DNA of 64,000 nucleotides from Pantoea trifolii. Lineage in GTDB: Bacteria > Pseudomonadota > Gammaproteobacteria > Enterobacterales > Enterobacteriaceae. The notes under the pieces were generated by a model that saw only the letters and a list, made by a program, of their open reading frames with translations, searched no databases and had not been told where the DNA came from. The DNA lies in the NCBI RefSeq assembly GCF_024506435.1, contig NZ_JANIET010000001.1, positions 682,001-746,000 of the forward strand, given 5' to 3'. The position numbers and the translations under genes were made by a program. Shown piece by piece: positions 17,269-24,662 of this stretch (its first letter is position 1; each line of letters begins with the position of its first letter).

Positions 17269-18278
17269 AAACCCGTTTACCGTTACGTCGTGAGCAGTTT
17301 CACGAAACGCCCGCCACGCTGCTGCGCAACGAGACGTTCCACGTCGAGCTGTTTCGCTATCCCGCAGGCGTGGAAGCGGTGCGCATCAGCAACCCACGCG
17401 GCACGGTGATCGTGCTGCCGTTTTACGGTCAGATGGTGTGGGACGCCAACTTTGACGGCCATTCGCTCACCATGGGCCACAGCTTTAAGCAGCCGCTGCC
17501 CGGCAGTTCGATCATTGATACCTACGGCTGCTTTGCTTTCCACTCTGGGCTGCTGGCTAACGGCTGCCCGGCAGAGGATGACGAACATCCGCTGCACGGC
17601 GAAATGGCCTGCGCGCGCATGGACAGCGCGTGGATGGTGCTGGAGGAGGATCGCGTGTCGCTGGAGGGCGAAACCGAGTATGTGAAGGGCTTCGGCCATC
17701 ACTATCTTGCCGCACCGGCGGTGCGCCTTGAGGCCAATGCGGCGCGCCTGCACATCGAGATGAACGTCACCAACCTGGCGGGTGCGCCGATGCCGCTGCA
17801 GTATATGTGTCATCTGAACAGCGCCTGGCTGGATCAAGGCCGTTTCCAGCAGTCGATCCCGACCGATGCTTTCCAGTTGCGCAGCTCGATCCCGGCACAC
17901 GTGAAGCCTACACCGCAGTGGCGCGCGTATACCGATCGGCTGTCGCGCGATCCGCAGGCGTTTCAGCAGCTGGATCAACCTGAGATGTGCGATCCGGAGA
18001 TCGTGTTCTTTGCGGACGATCTCCAGCAGTACGGCGATGAGATGCAGTTCGAACTGCACTCACCGCAGGGATTTGCCCTGATGACGCGCTTCTCCAGCCA
18101 GCAATTCCCGCACGCCACGCGCTGGATGCTGCACAACCGCGATCAGCAGGTCGCCGCCTATGTGCTGCCGTCAACCTGCCGCCCGGAAGGTTTCAAAGCA
18201 GCGCAGCGCGCCGACACGTTGATTGAGTTGGCACCTGGCGAACAGCGTCACTTTAGCGTTGAAACTGGTATTTTGTAG
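17265..18278 (+). CDS. deoX: DeoX, aldose-1-epimerase-like protein
   Basis: 337 residues, related to the galactose-mutarotase superfamily (DUF4432 type). In Salmonella deoX belongs to the deoQKPX locus with a supporting role in deoxyribose use, presumably anomer interconversion, though the reaction is not firmly known. Conserved-looking features are LPFYGQMVWDANFDG, GCPAEDDEHPLHGEMACA with a likely catalytic His, HYLAAP, and the N/H pair in YMCHLNSAW. Its start overlaps the end of deoP by 4 bp. The TAG stop codon lies inside a palindromic repeat (18275-18331). Confidence 0.85.
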   Translation: MKTRLPLRREQFHETPATLLRNETFHVELFRYPAGVEAVRISNPRGTVIVLPFYGQMVWDANFDGHSLTMGHSFKQPLPGSSIIDTYGCFAFHSGLLANGCPAEDDEHPLHGEMACARMDSAWMVLEEDRVSLEGETEYVKGFGHHYLAAPAVRLEANAARLHIEMNVTNLAGAPMPLQYMCHLNSAWLDQGRFQQSIPTDAFQLRSSIPAHVKPTPQWRAYTDRLSRDPQAFQQLDQPEMCDPEIVFFADDLQQYGDEMQFELHSPQGFALMTRFSSQQFPHATRWMLHNRDQQVAAYVLPSTCRPEGFKAAQRADTLIELAPGEQRHFSVETGIL

Positions 18279-18331
18279 GGGCGCCATTTATGGCGACCTG
18301 GTTTCCAGGTGCGCATGAATGCGCACCCTAC
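18275..18331. repeat. Bipartite palindromic repeat, copy 3
   Basis: GTAGGGGCGCCAT/ATGGCGACC followed by GGTGCGCAT/ATGCGCACCCTAC: two hairpins in mirror arrangement. It starts within the last codon of deoX and ends 14 bp before the urtE stop codon, so it fills nearly the whole gap between the convergent deo and urt operons. Confidence 0.85.
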
Positions 18332-18344
18332 GAAAATGATGCAA

Positions 18345-19043
18345 CTAAATCGCCACCAACCCGCGCACGCCGTCAGCTTCCATTGCGGAGCCGGCACCGC
18401 GCTGCACGATCTCGCCGCGCGACATCACCAGATAGCTATCGGCCAGTTCGGCGGCGAAATCGTAAAACTGCTCGACGAGCAGAATCGCCATATCGCCGCG
18501 CTGCGCCAGTTGGCGGATCACCGCACCGATCTCCTTGATCACCGACGGCTGGATCCCTTCGGTGGGTTCATCGAGGATCAACAGCTTTGGTGAACAGGCG
18601 AGGGCGCGGCCAATTGCCAATTGCTGCTGCTGTCCGCCCGACAGATCGCCGCCGCGGCGTGCTTTCATCTCACGCAGCACCGGGAACAGTCGATAAATCT
18701 CCTCCGGCACCGCTTTGGCCTGTGCGCCAGAAAAACGCGCCAGCCCCATCAGCAGATTCTCTTCCACCGTCAGGCGCGGGAAAATTTCGCGCCCCTGCGG
18801 CACATAAGCGATACCCGCCTGCACGCGCTGGTGTGGCTTGCGGCTGTTGATCACGTTATCCTGCCAGCGAATCTCGCCGGACTTGGCCGGAATTAGCCCC
18901 ATCAAACATTTCAGCAGCGTGGTTTTGCCCACGCCGTTGCGTCCCAGCAGGCAGGTAATTTCACCCGGTTTCGCTTCAAACGACAGGCCGCGCAGAATGT
19001 GGCTGCCGCCGTAATATTGATTCAGTTCCGCGACTTGCAGCAT
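18345..19043 (-). CDS. urtE: Urea ABC transporter ATPase UrtE
   Basis: 232-residue LivF-like ATPase, one of two nucleotide-binding subunits of the urea importer. Walker A GRNGVGKTTLL (~36-46), signature LSGGQQQQLAIGRAL (~135-149) and Walker B LLILDEPTEGIQPS are intact; the trailing EGIQPSVI is typical of UrtE. The ATG at 19043 starts one base after the urtD stop and gives the standard MLQVAELNQYYGGSHIL N-terminus; a longer in-frame extension to 19181 lies within urtD and is rejected. Last gene of the operon. Confidence 0.94.
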   Translation of the reverse strand: MLQVAELNQYYGGSHILRGLSFEAKPGEITCLLGRNGVGKTTLLKCLMGLIPAKSGEIRWQDNVINSRKPHQRVQAGIAYVPQGREIFPRLTVEENLLMGLARFSGAQAKAVPEEIYRLFPVLREMKARRGGDLSGGQQQQLAIGRALACSPKLLILDEPTEGIQPSVIKEIGAVIRQLAQRGDMAILLVEQFYDFAAELADSYLVMSRGEIVQRGAGSAMEADGVRGLVAI

Positions 19044-19044
19044 A

Positions 19045-19836
19045 TTAACGCCCCAGATAAACGTCGATAACCCGATCGTCCGCCTGCACTTCGCGTAACG
19101 ATCCCTCGGCCAAAACCTGGCCCTGATGCAGCACGGTGACGTGATCGGCAATGGTTTCAACAAAGCCCATGTCATGCTCAACCACCATCAGCGAATGCTT
19201 CCCGGCGAGGCTGCGAAACAGCTCGGCGGTGTACTCGGTTTCGGCATCGGTCATGCCGGCCGCCGGTTCATCCAGCAGCAGCAGATGCGGGTCCTGCACC
19301 AGCAACATGCCGATCTCCAGAAACTGCTTCTGACCGTGCGACAGCAAACCGGCTTTGCGCTGGCGTTCACCGCCCAGCCGCAGCAGTTTCAGCACCTCAT
19401 CAATGCGATCCTGCTGCTCGCCGTTCAGCCGCGCACGCAGACTTGCCCACACCGATTTGTCATTTTTCAGCGCGATTTCCAGATTCTCAAACACCGTCAG
19501 CGCTTCGAAAACCGTGGGTTTCTGGAACTTGCGTCCAATACCGGCACGCGCGATCTCCACCGGCGACATTTTGCTGAGATCGGTATCCTGGTCGTAGATC
19601 ACCTGGCCATTATCCGGCCGGGTTTTACCGGTGATCACATCCATCAGCGTGGTTTTTCCCGCGCCGTTGGGGCCGATCACGCAGCGCAATTCGCCGACGC
19701 CGATCTTCAGCGAGAGATCGGTTAGCGCGCGGAAACCGTCGAATGACACGTTGATCTTCTCCAGCTGCAATACTGGATCGGTTTGTTCACGATGACGATC
19801 CGAGGGATGAGGTTGGGTAAACAGTTGTTCAGTCAT
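19045..19836 (-). CDS. urtD: Urea ABC transporter ATPase UrtD
   Basis: 263-residue LivG-like ATPase. Walker A GPNGAGKTTLMDVITG (~54-69), an ABC signature of the UrtD form LSHGQKQFLEIGMLL (~161-175) and Walker B LLLLDEPAAGMTDAE are present. IGRKFQKPTVFE in the Q-loop region is characteristic of UrtD. The chosen ATG at 19836 overlaps the end of urtC by 8 bp; an in-frame upstream start at 19860 is less likely. Energises UrtBC together with UrtE. Confidence 0.94.
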   Translation of the reverse strand: MTEQLFTQPHPSDRHREQTDPVLQLEKINVSFDGFRALTDLSLKIGVGELRCVIGPNGAGKTTLMDVITGKTRPDNGQVIYDQDTDLSKMSPVEIARAGIGRKFQKPTVFEALTVFENLEIALKNDKSVWASLRARLNGEQQDRIDEVLKLLRLGGERQRKAGLLSHGQKQFLEIGMLLVQDPHLLLLDEPAAGMTDAETEYTAELFRSLAGKHSLMVVEHDMGFVETIADHVTVLHQGQVLAEGSLREVQADDRVIDVYLGR

Positions 19837-20905
19837 CACGCCTCCGGCGCAGCAGGCCAATCACGCCACGCGGCAGGAACAGCGTGACCAGGATAAACAT
19901 CAGGCCAAGGAAGAACAGCCAATATTCCGGGAAGGCGACGGTAAACCAGCTTTTGGCCCCGTTGACGATGGCGGCACCGAGCAGCGGACCAATCAAGGTG
20001 CCGCGTCCGCCCAGCGCCACCCAAATCGCCGCCTCAATCGAGTTGGTCGGCGACATCTCGCTGGGATTGATAATGCCGACCTGCGGCACATAGAGCGCGC
20101 CCGCCAGCCCGCACAGCACCGCCGAAAGCGTCCAGACAAACAGCTTGAAGCCTTTGGGATCGTAACCGACGAACATCAGGCGGTTCTCCGCATCGCGCAC
20201 GGCGGTCAGCACACGGCCAAACTTGCTGCGTGCCAGCGCGAAGCCAATGCCGAGGCTCACCAGCAACAGCAGCACCGTGGCGACAAACAGCCCGATGCGC
20301 GTGCCGGTCGCAGTGACGTTAAAGCCAAGCAGCGTGGTAAAGCCGGTAAAACCGTTGTTGCCGCCGAAGCCGGTTTCGTTGCGGAAAAACAGCAGCATGC
20401 CGGCGTAGGTCAGCGCCTGCGTCATGATCGAGAAGTAGACGCCTTTGATTTTCGAGCGGAAGGCGAAGAAGCCAAACACCAGCGCCAGCAAACCCGGCAC
20501 CAGCATGATCAGGCACAGCGCCCAGGCAAAATGTTGCGTGCCCGCCCAGAACCACGGCAGTTCGTTCCATGAAAGGAAGGACATAAACGCGGGCAAGCCG
20601 TCGCCGGATGCCTGACGCATCAAATACATGCCCATCGCATAGCCGCCAAGCGCGAAGAACAGGCCGTGACCCAGCGACAGCAGCCCAGCGTATCCCCACA
20701 CCAAATCGAGCGCTACCGCGACCACGGCGTAACAGAGAATCTTGCCGACCAGCGTCAGCGTGTAGGTGGAGATCGCCAGCGGATGCGTGGCGGGCAGCAG
20801 GGCGCAGAACGGCAGCACCAACAGCAGCGCGGCGATCACCACGCCAAGGCTGATGGTCAGGCGCGGCGCTTTGCGCGCGATGGTTAACGTCATTGGCTGG
20901 CTCAT
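19829..20905 (-). CDS. urtC: Urea ABC transporter permease UrtC
   Basis: 358-residue LivM-like inner-membrane permease with about ten hydrophobic spans. Family landmarks are DLVWGYAGLLSLGHGLFFALGGYAMGMYLM (cited here only as region ~65-95), FRNETGFGGNNGFTGF and the cytoplasmic coupling segment AVRDAENRLMFVGYDP. The start ATG shares one base with the TGA of urtB (TGATG), so translation is coupled. Pairs with UrtB to form the urea channel. Confidence 0.95.
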   Translation of the reverse strand: MSQPMTLTIARKAPRLTISLGVVIAALLLVLPFCALLPATHPLAISTYTLTLVGKILCYAVVAVALDLVWGYAGLLSLGHGLFFALGGYAMGMYLMRQASGDGLPAFMSFLSWNELPWFWAGTQHFAWALCLIMLVPGLLALVFGFFAFRSKIKGVYFSIMTQALTYAGMLLFFRNETGFGGNNGFTGFTTLLGFNVTATGTRIGLFVATVLLLLVSLGIGFALARSKFGRVLTAVRDAENRLMFVGYDPKGFKLFVWTLSAVLCGLAGALYVPQVGIINPSEMSPTNSIEAAIWVALGGRGTLIGPLLGAAIVNGAKSWFTVAFPEYWLFFLGLMFILVTLFLPRGVIGLLRRRRDD

Positions 20906-22470
20906 CAGTCAATCACCCTCCCTTTGAAGGCAAACAGGCCCTGCGGACGTTTCTGGATAAACAGCACGATCAGCACGAGGATGAGGATTTTGCCGAGCAC
21001 TGCGCCAATCTGCGGCTCCAGCACTTTGTTAAGAATGCCGAGGCCAAAGGCCGCCACCACGGTGCCCGCCAGTTGGCCGACGCCGCCCAGCACCACCACA
21101 AGGAAGGAGTCGATGATGTAGCCTTGACCGAGCTCCGGCCCGACGTTGCCGAGCTGCGACAGCGCCACGCCGCCGAGTCCAGCGATGCCGGAACCGAGTC
21201 CAAACGCCAGCATATCGATGCGTCCGGTCGGCACGCCGCAGCAGTCGGCCATCGCGCGGTTCTGCGTCACGGCTCGCACGCTTAGGCCGAGGCGGGTTTT
21301 ATTCAGCAGCAGCCAGGTGAGGCCCAGCACGGCAAACACAAACAGGATCACCGCGATACGGTTGTACGGCAGCACCAGATTGGGCAGCAGCTGCAGCCCG
21401 CCGGAGAGCCAGCCTGGGTTAGCCACCTCCAGGTTCTGCGCGCCAAACAGCATACGCACCAGCTGAATCAGCATCAGGCTGATGCCCCAGGTTGCGAGCA
21501 GCGTTTCCAGCGGACGTCCGTACAGATGGCGGATGATGGTGCGCTCCAGCAACATGCCCATGCAGGCGGTAACCAGAAACGCCACCGGCAGCGCCAGCAG
21601 CGGATACCACGCCAGCCACTGCGGTGCGAACTGCTGGAACAGGCTTTGCACAAACCAGGTCGCGTAGGCGCCCAGCATCAGCATTTCGCCATGCGCCATG
21701 TTGATCACGCCGAGCAGGCCGTAGGTGATGGCCAGGCCCAGCGCCGCTAATAACAAGATCGATCCCAGCGATAAGCCGGTAAACGCCTGGCCAAGCAGAT
21801 CGCCCCACATCAGGCGCTGTTTAATCTGCTTCAGGCTGGCTGCGGCGGCGTCACGCACGCGGGCATCGGATTCATTGCTGGCTTGGGTTAAGCGCGTGAG
21901 GCTGGCCTGAATATTGGGATCGCTGGATTCGCCGAGCAGTTTGACGGCTTTGAGGCGCAGCGCCGCATCCGGGCTGGCGAGTTGCAGATTGGCCGCTGCC
22001 ATGAGTAGCACGTCGTGCACTTTCGCGTCTTTTTCCTGCGCGAGACGCTGTTCAATCAGCGGCAGCATATCGGCGACGCCATCGTTTTGCAGTTGTTGTG
22101 CGGCACGTAAACGGATCGCGGCATCGTCACTCACCAGCTGGTGGGCGGCGAGGGCGCTGGCGATCAGCACGCGCAGGCGGTTATTCATAAATAGCTTTTT
22201 AGTGTCGCCGCTGGGTTGTTGCGCGCTGTCGAGCGGCTGCAGCGTCTCGCCCTGTTTGCTGAACGGCTGCTGCTTTTGGTCGATGACCACGGTTTCATTG
22301 CGCAGCGCCTGCAGCAGCGGCAGGCGATTAGCCTGCGGTGCAGCGGCCCACTGCTGGAGCAGCGTGGCTTGTTGCGTGCGGCTGGCGGCCGCGAAGTCTG
22401 CGCCATCGCCCGCCTGGGCGAGCCAGGGCAGCAGTAACAGCAGACAGCAGAGATAACGGCGGATTGTCAT
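20905..22470 (-). CDS. urtB: Urea ABC transporter permease UrtB with long periplasmic N-domain
   Basis: 521 residues. After a signal-like N-terminus (MTIRRYLCCLLLLLPWLAQA) comes a ~200-residue helical, HEAT-like soluble region with repeated AAxxLRLKAVKLL-type helices (~25-230), then the LivH-like permease (~235-521). This fused N-domain is usual for proteobacterial UrtB. Signature pieces are GLLGVINMAHGEMLMLGAYA and VRAVTQNRAMADCCGVP. I place the start at 22470: 61 further in-frame residues upstream are encoded by the GC-rich inverted repeat at 22519-22645 and are not protein-like. Urea permease with UrtC. Confidence 0.92.
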   Translation of the reverse strand: MTIRRYLCCLLLLLPWLAQAGDGADFAAASRTQQATLLQQWAAAPQANRLPLLQALRNETVVIDQKQQPFSKQGETLQPLDSAQQPSGDTKKLFMNNRLRVLIASALAAHQLVSDDAAIRLRAAQQLQNDGVADMLPLIEQRLAQEKDAKVHDVLLMAAANLQLASPDAALRLKAVKLLGESSDPNIQASLTRLTQASNESDARVRDAAAASLKQIKQRLMWGDLLGQAFTGLSLGSILLLAALGLAITYGLLGVINMAHGEMLMLGAYATWFVQSLFQQFAPQWLAWYPLLALPVAFLVTACMGMLLERTIIRHLYGRPLETLLATWGISLMLIQLVRMLFGAQNLEVANPGWLSGGLQLLPNLVLPYNRIAVILFVFAVLGLTWLLLNKTRLGLSVRAVTQNRAMADCCGVPTGRIDMLAFGLGSGIAGLGGVALSQLGNVGPELGQGYIIDSFLVVVLGGVGQLAGTVVAAFGLGILNKVLEPQIGAVLGKILILVLIVLFIQKRPQGLFAFKGRVID

Positions 22471-22518
22471 GGTTCTGGCCCTGATGGTGAGAAGTTGTGC
22501 TGGGTTTGGATTGGTGTT

Positions 22519-22645
22519 GCTGTCCCCCATCCCGGCCTTCCCCCATAAATGGGGGAAGGAGACGCAGCCAAATGCATGTTCATTGCTGGCATTGGGCAAC
22601 GTCTTCCTCCCCCATTTATGGGGGAGGACCGAGGAGGGGGACAGC
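22519..22645. mobile_element. MITE-like palindromic element, copy 1 (inside urtA-urtB)
   Basis: 127 bp with perfect 10-bp ends GCTGTCCCCC / GGGGGACAGC. Just inside each end is a sub-hairpin (CCCCCATAAATGGGGG near the left, CCCCCATTTATGGGGG near the right). The middle ~45 bp is unrelated to the second copy (42533-42655). No open frame for a transposase. It occupies most of the 187-bp gap between urtA and urtB, transcribed within the operon, where it would fold into a large RNA hairpin. Confidence 0.8.
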
Positions 22646-22657
22646 CAGCACAACCCC

Positions 22658-23926
22658 TTACTGCGTTGATTTCACCGGATGATCTGGCTTCTTATCGTTA
22701 CCCGCGATGTACGGGCTCCACGGCTGGGCGCGCACCGGTTGCTCGGTCTGCCACACCACGTTGAACTGACCGTTCTCTTCCACTTCGCCAATCATCACTG
22801 GCTTGTGCAGGTGATGGTTGGTTTTATCCATGGTCAGGGTGAAACCGTCTGGCGCTTTGAAGGTTTGTCCCGCCATCGCCGCGCGCACTTTATCCACATC
22901 GGTGGTGCCCGCTTTCTCTACCGCCTGCGCCCACATATGCAGGCCAACGTAGGTCGCTTCCATCGGATCGTTGGTCACCACGGTGTTAGCGTTCGGCAAG
23001 TTGTGCGCCTTGGCGTATGCGCGGTAATCCGCGACAAATTTGGCGTTGGTTGGGTTATCCACCGACTCGAAGTAGTTCCACGCCGCTAACTGTCCGACCA
23101 GCGGTTTGGTATCGATACCGCGCAATTCTTCCTCGCCGACCGAGAAGGCGATCACTGGAATATCCGTGGCTTTGATGCCCTGGTTGGCCAGCTCTTTGTA
23201 GAACGGCACGTTGGAGTCGCCGTTGATGGTGGAGATCACCGCCGTTTTGCCACCGGCAGAGAACTTCTTAATGTTGGAGACGATGGTCTGATAATCGCTG
23301 TAACCAAACGGCGTATAGACCTCTTCGATGTCTTTATCCTGTACGCCTTTGGTGTGCAGGAAGGCGCGCAGAATCTTGTTGGTGGTGCGCGGATAGACGT
23401 AGTCGGTGCCCAGCAGGAAGAAGCGTTTTGCGCTGCCGCCATCTTCACTCATCAGGTATTCCACCGCCGGAATCGCCTGCTGGTTCGGCGCGGCGCCGGT
23501 GTAGAATACGTTCGGTGACATCTCTTCGCCTTCGTACTGCACCGGATAGAACAGCAGGCCGTTTAGCTCCTCAAACACCGGCAGCACCGATTTACGCGAT
23601 ACCGAAGTCCAGCAGCCAAACACCGCCGCCACTTTGTCCTGGGTCAGCAGCTGGCGCGCTTTCTCAGCGAACAGCGGCCAGTTGGAGGCCGGATCGACCA
23701 CCACCGGTTCCAGCTTTTTGCCCAGCACGCCGCCTTTGGCGTTGATCTCATCGATAGTCATCAGCGCCACATCCTTCAGCGGCGTTTCGGAGATCGCCAT
23801 GGTGCCGGAGAGCGAGGACATAATGCCCACCTTGATGGTGTCAGCAGCCTGCGCCGCAAAGGCAAAGCCCATGCTGGCAACAGAGGCAGAGAGCGCGAAA
23901 GCCTTGAGCAACGAACGTCTTTTCAT
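22658..23926 (-). CDS. urtA: Urea ABC transporter substrate-binding protein UrtA
   Basis: 422-residue periplasmic urea-binding protein. The N-terminus MKRRSLLKAFALSASVASMG has a twin-arginine-like RRSLLK followed by a hydrophobic stretch and an AQAAD cleavage region. The mature part carries UrtA-diagnostic segments: VVDPASNWPLFAEKARQLL, VFGCWTSVSRKSVLPVFEE, FYPVQYEGEEMSPN and NTVVTNDPMEATYVG. GAGGGG eight bases before the ATG supports the start. It lies 28 bp after the GntR-type regulator gene and is separated from urtB by the 127-bp element. Confidence 0.96.
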   Translation of the reverse strand: MKRRSLLKAFALSASVASMGFAFAAQAADTIKVGIMSSLSGTMAISETPLKDVALMTIDEINAKGGVLGKKLEPVVVDPASNWPLFAEKARQLLTQDKVAAVFGCWTSVSRKSVLPVFEELNGLLFYPVQYEGEEMSPNVFYTGAAPNQQAIPAVEYLMSEDGGSAKRFFLLGTDYVYPRTTNKILRAFLHTKGVQDKDIEEVYTPFGYSDYQTIVSNIKKFSAGGKTAVISTINGDSNVPFYKELANQGIKATDIPVIAFSVGEEELRGIDTKPLVGQLAAWNYFESVDNPTNAKFVADYRAYAKAHNLPNANTVVTNDPMEATYVGLHMWAQAVEKAGTTDVDKVRAAMAGQTFKAPDGFTLTMDKTNHHLHKPVMIGEVEENGQFNVVWQTEQPVRAQPWSPYIAGNDKKPDHPVKSTQ

Positions 23927-23954
23927 CAGTAAACCCCTCACGATGTTTGTATTG

Positions 23955-24653
23955 TTATTCAATGGGTTGAAGTCGAGCCTGCTGTAACATATGCAATGTG
24001 ATCTTTCTGACCTCTGCCTTACTGACGGCGATGTGGTCGGTTAAAATGCGCTGCGCCTCCTCGGTTTGTTGCTGGAAAATCGCCCGTAAAATCTGGGCGT
24101 GCTCGCGGTATGTCGCCTCCATTCGGTCGTCACGGGTAAAATCGAGACGGCGAATGATGCGGATTTTTTCGGTCAGTTCGGCGTGGATGCGCGCCATCTC
24201 CTGATTGCCAGCGGCGGCCACCAGCGCCATGTGAAAAGCTTCATCCTGCGCCGAAACCGCTTTGCCATCGGCCAGCGGCGGCGCATCGATCCAGAAGCTT
24301 TTCAGCGCGGTCAGCATGTCAATGCACTGCGGTGCGGGCAGCGCGCACAGGCGGCGCACCGCTTCGCACTCCAGCACGGTGCGAAAGTCGTACAGCTCTT
24401 CGAAATATTCGAAGTCGAACGGCTTCACCTGCCAGCCGCTGCGGAACCACACTTCGACATAGCCCTCGCGCTCCAGCCAGAACAGCGCCTGACGCACCGG
24501 CGTGCGGCTCACTTCCAGCCGATCGGCGATTTCGTTTTCGCTGAAGCGGTCGCCCGGCATCAGACGGAACTCAAAAATGTCCTGCTTCAGCGCCTGATAA
24601 ACCTTCTCGGCCAGCGCTTCCGGGCGACCTTTGCTACGAGGGCTTGTGTTCAT
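23955..24653 (-). CDS. GntR/FCD-family transcription regulator of the urea operon
   Basis: 232-residue regulator. The N-terminal winged helix (~10-75) includes SENEIADRLEVSRTPVRQAL and LEREGYVEV; the C-terminal all-helical FCD ligand domain (~85-220) has the metal-binding pattern D...H (AQDEAFHMAL) and later H residues (YREHAQIL, LTDHIAVSK). It lies nine bases after urea carboxylase and 28 bases before urtA, so it is an internal gene of the operon and probably autoregulated. The likely operator is the 30-bp palindrome at 30084-30113. Effector unknown; a pathway intermediate such as allophanate or urea is an inference. Confidence 0.88.
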   Translation of the reverse strand: MNTSPRSKGRPEALAEKVYQALKQDIFEFRLMPGDRFSENEIADRLEVSRTPVRQALFWLEREGYVEVWFRSGWQVKPFDFEYFEELYDFRTVLECEAVRRLCALPAPQCIDMLTALKSFWIDAPPLADGKAVSAQDEAFHMALVAAAGNQEMARIHAELTEKIRIIRRLDFTRDDRMEATYREHAQILRAIFQQQTEEAQRILTDHIAVSKAEVRKITLHMLQQARLQPIE

Positions 24654-24662
24654 GCCAACTCC

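Noticed and set aside
22471..22653. 61-residue N-terminal extension of UrtB
   Set aside because: Encoded by the MITE-like palindrome. The signal peptide starts at MTIRRYL (22470), matching UrtB family architecture.
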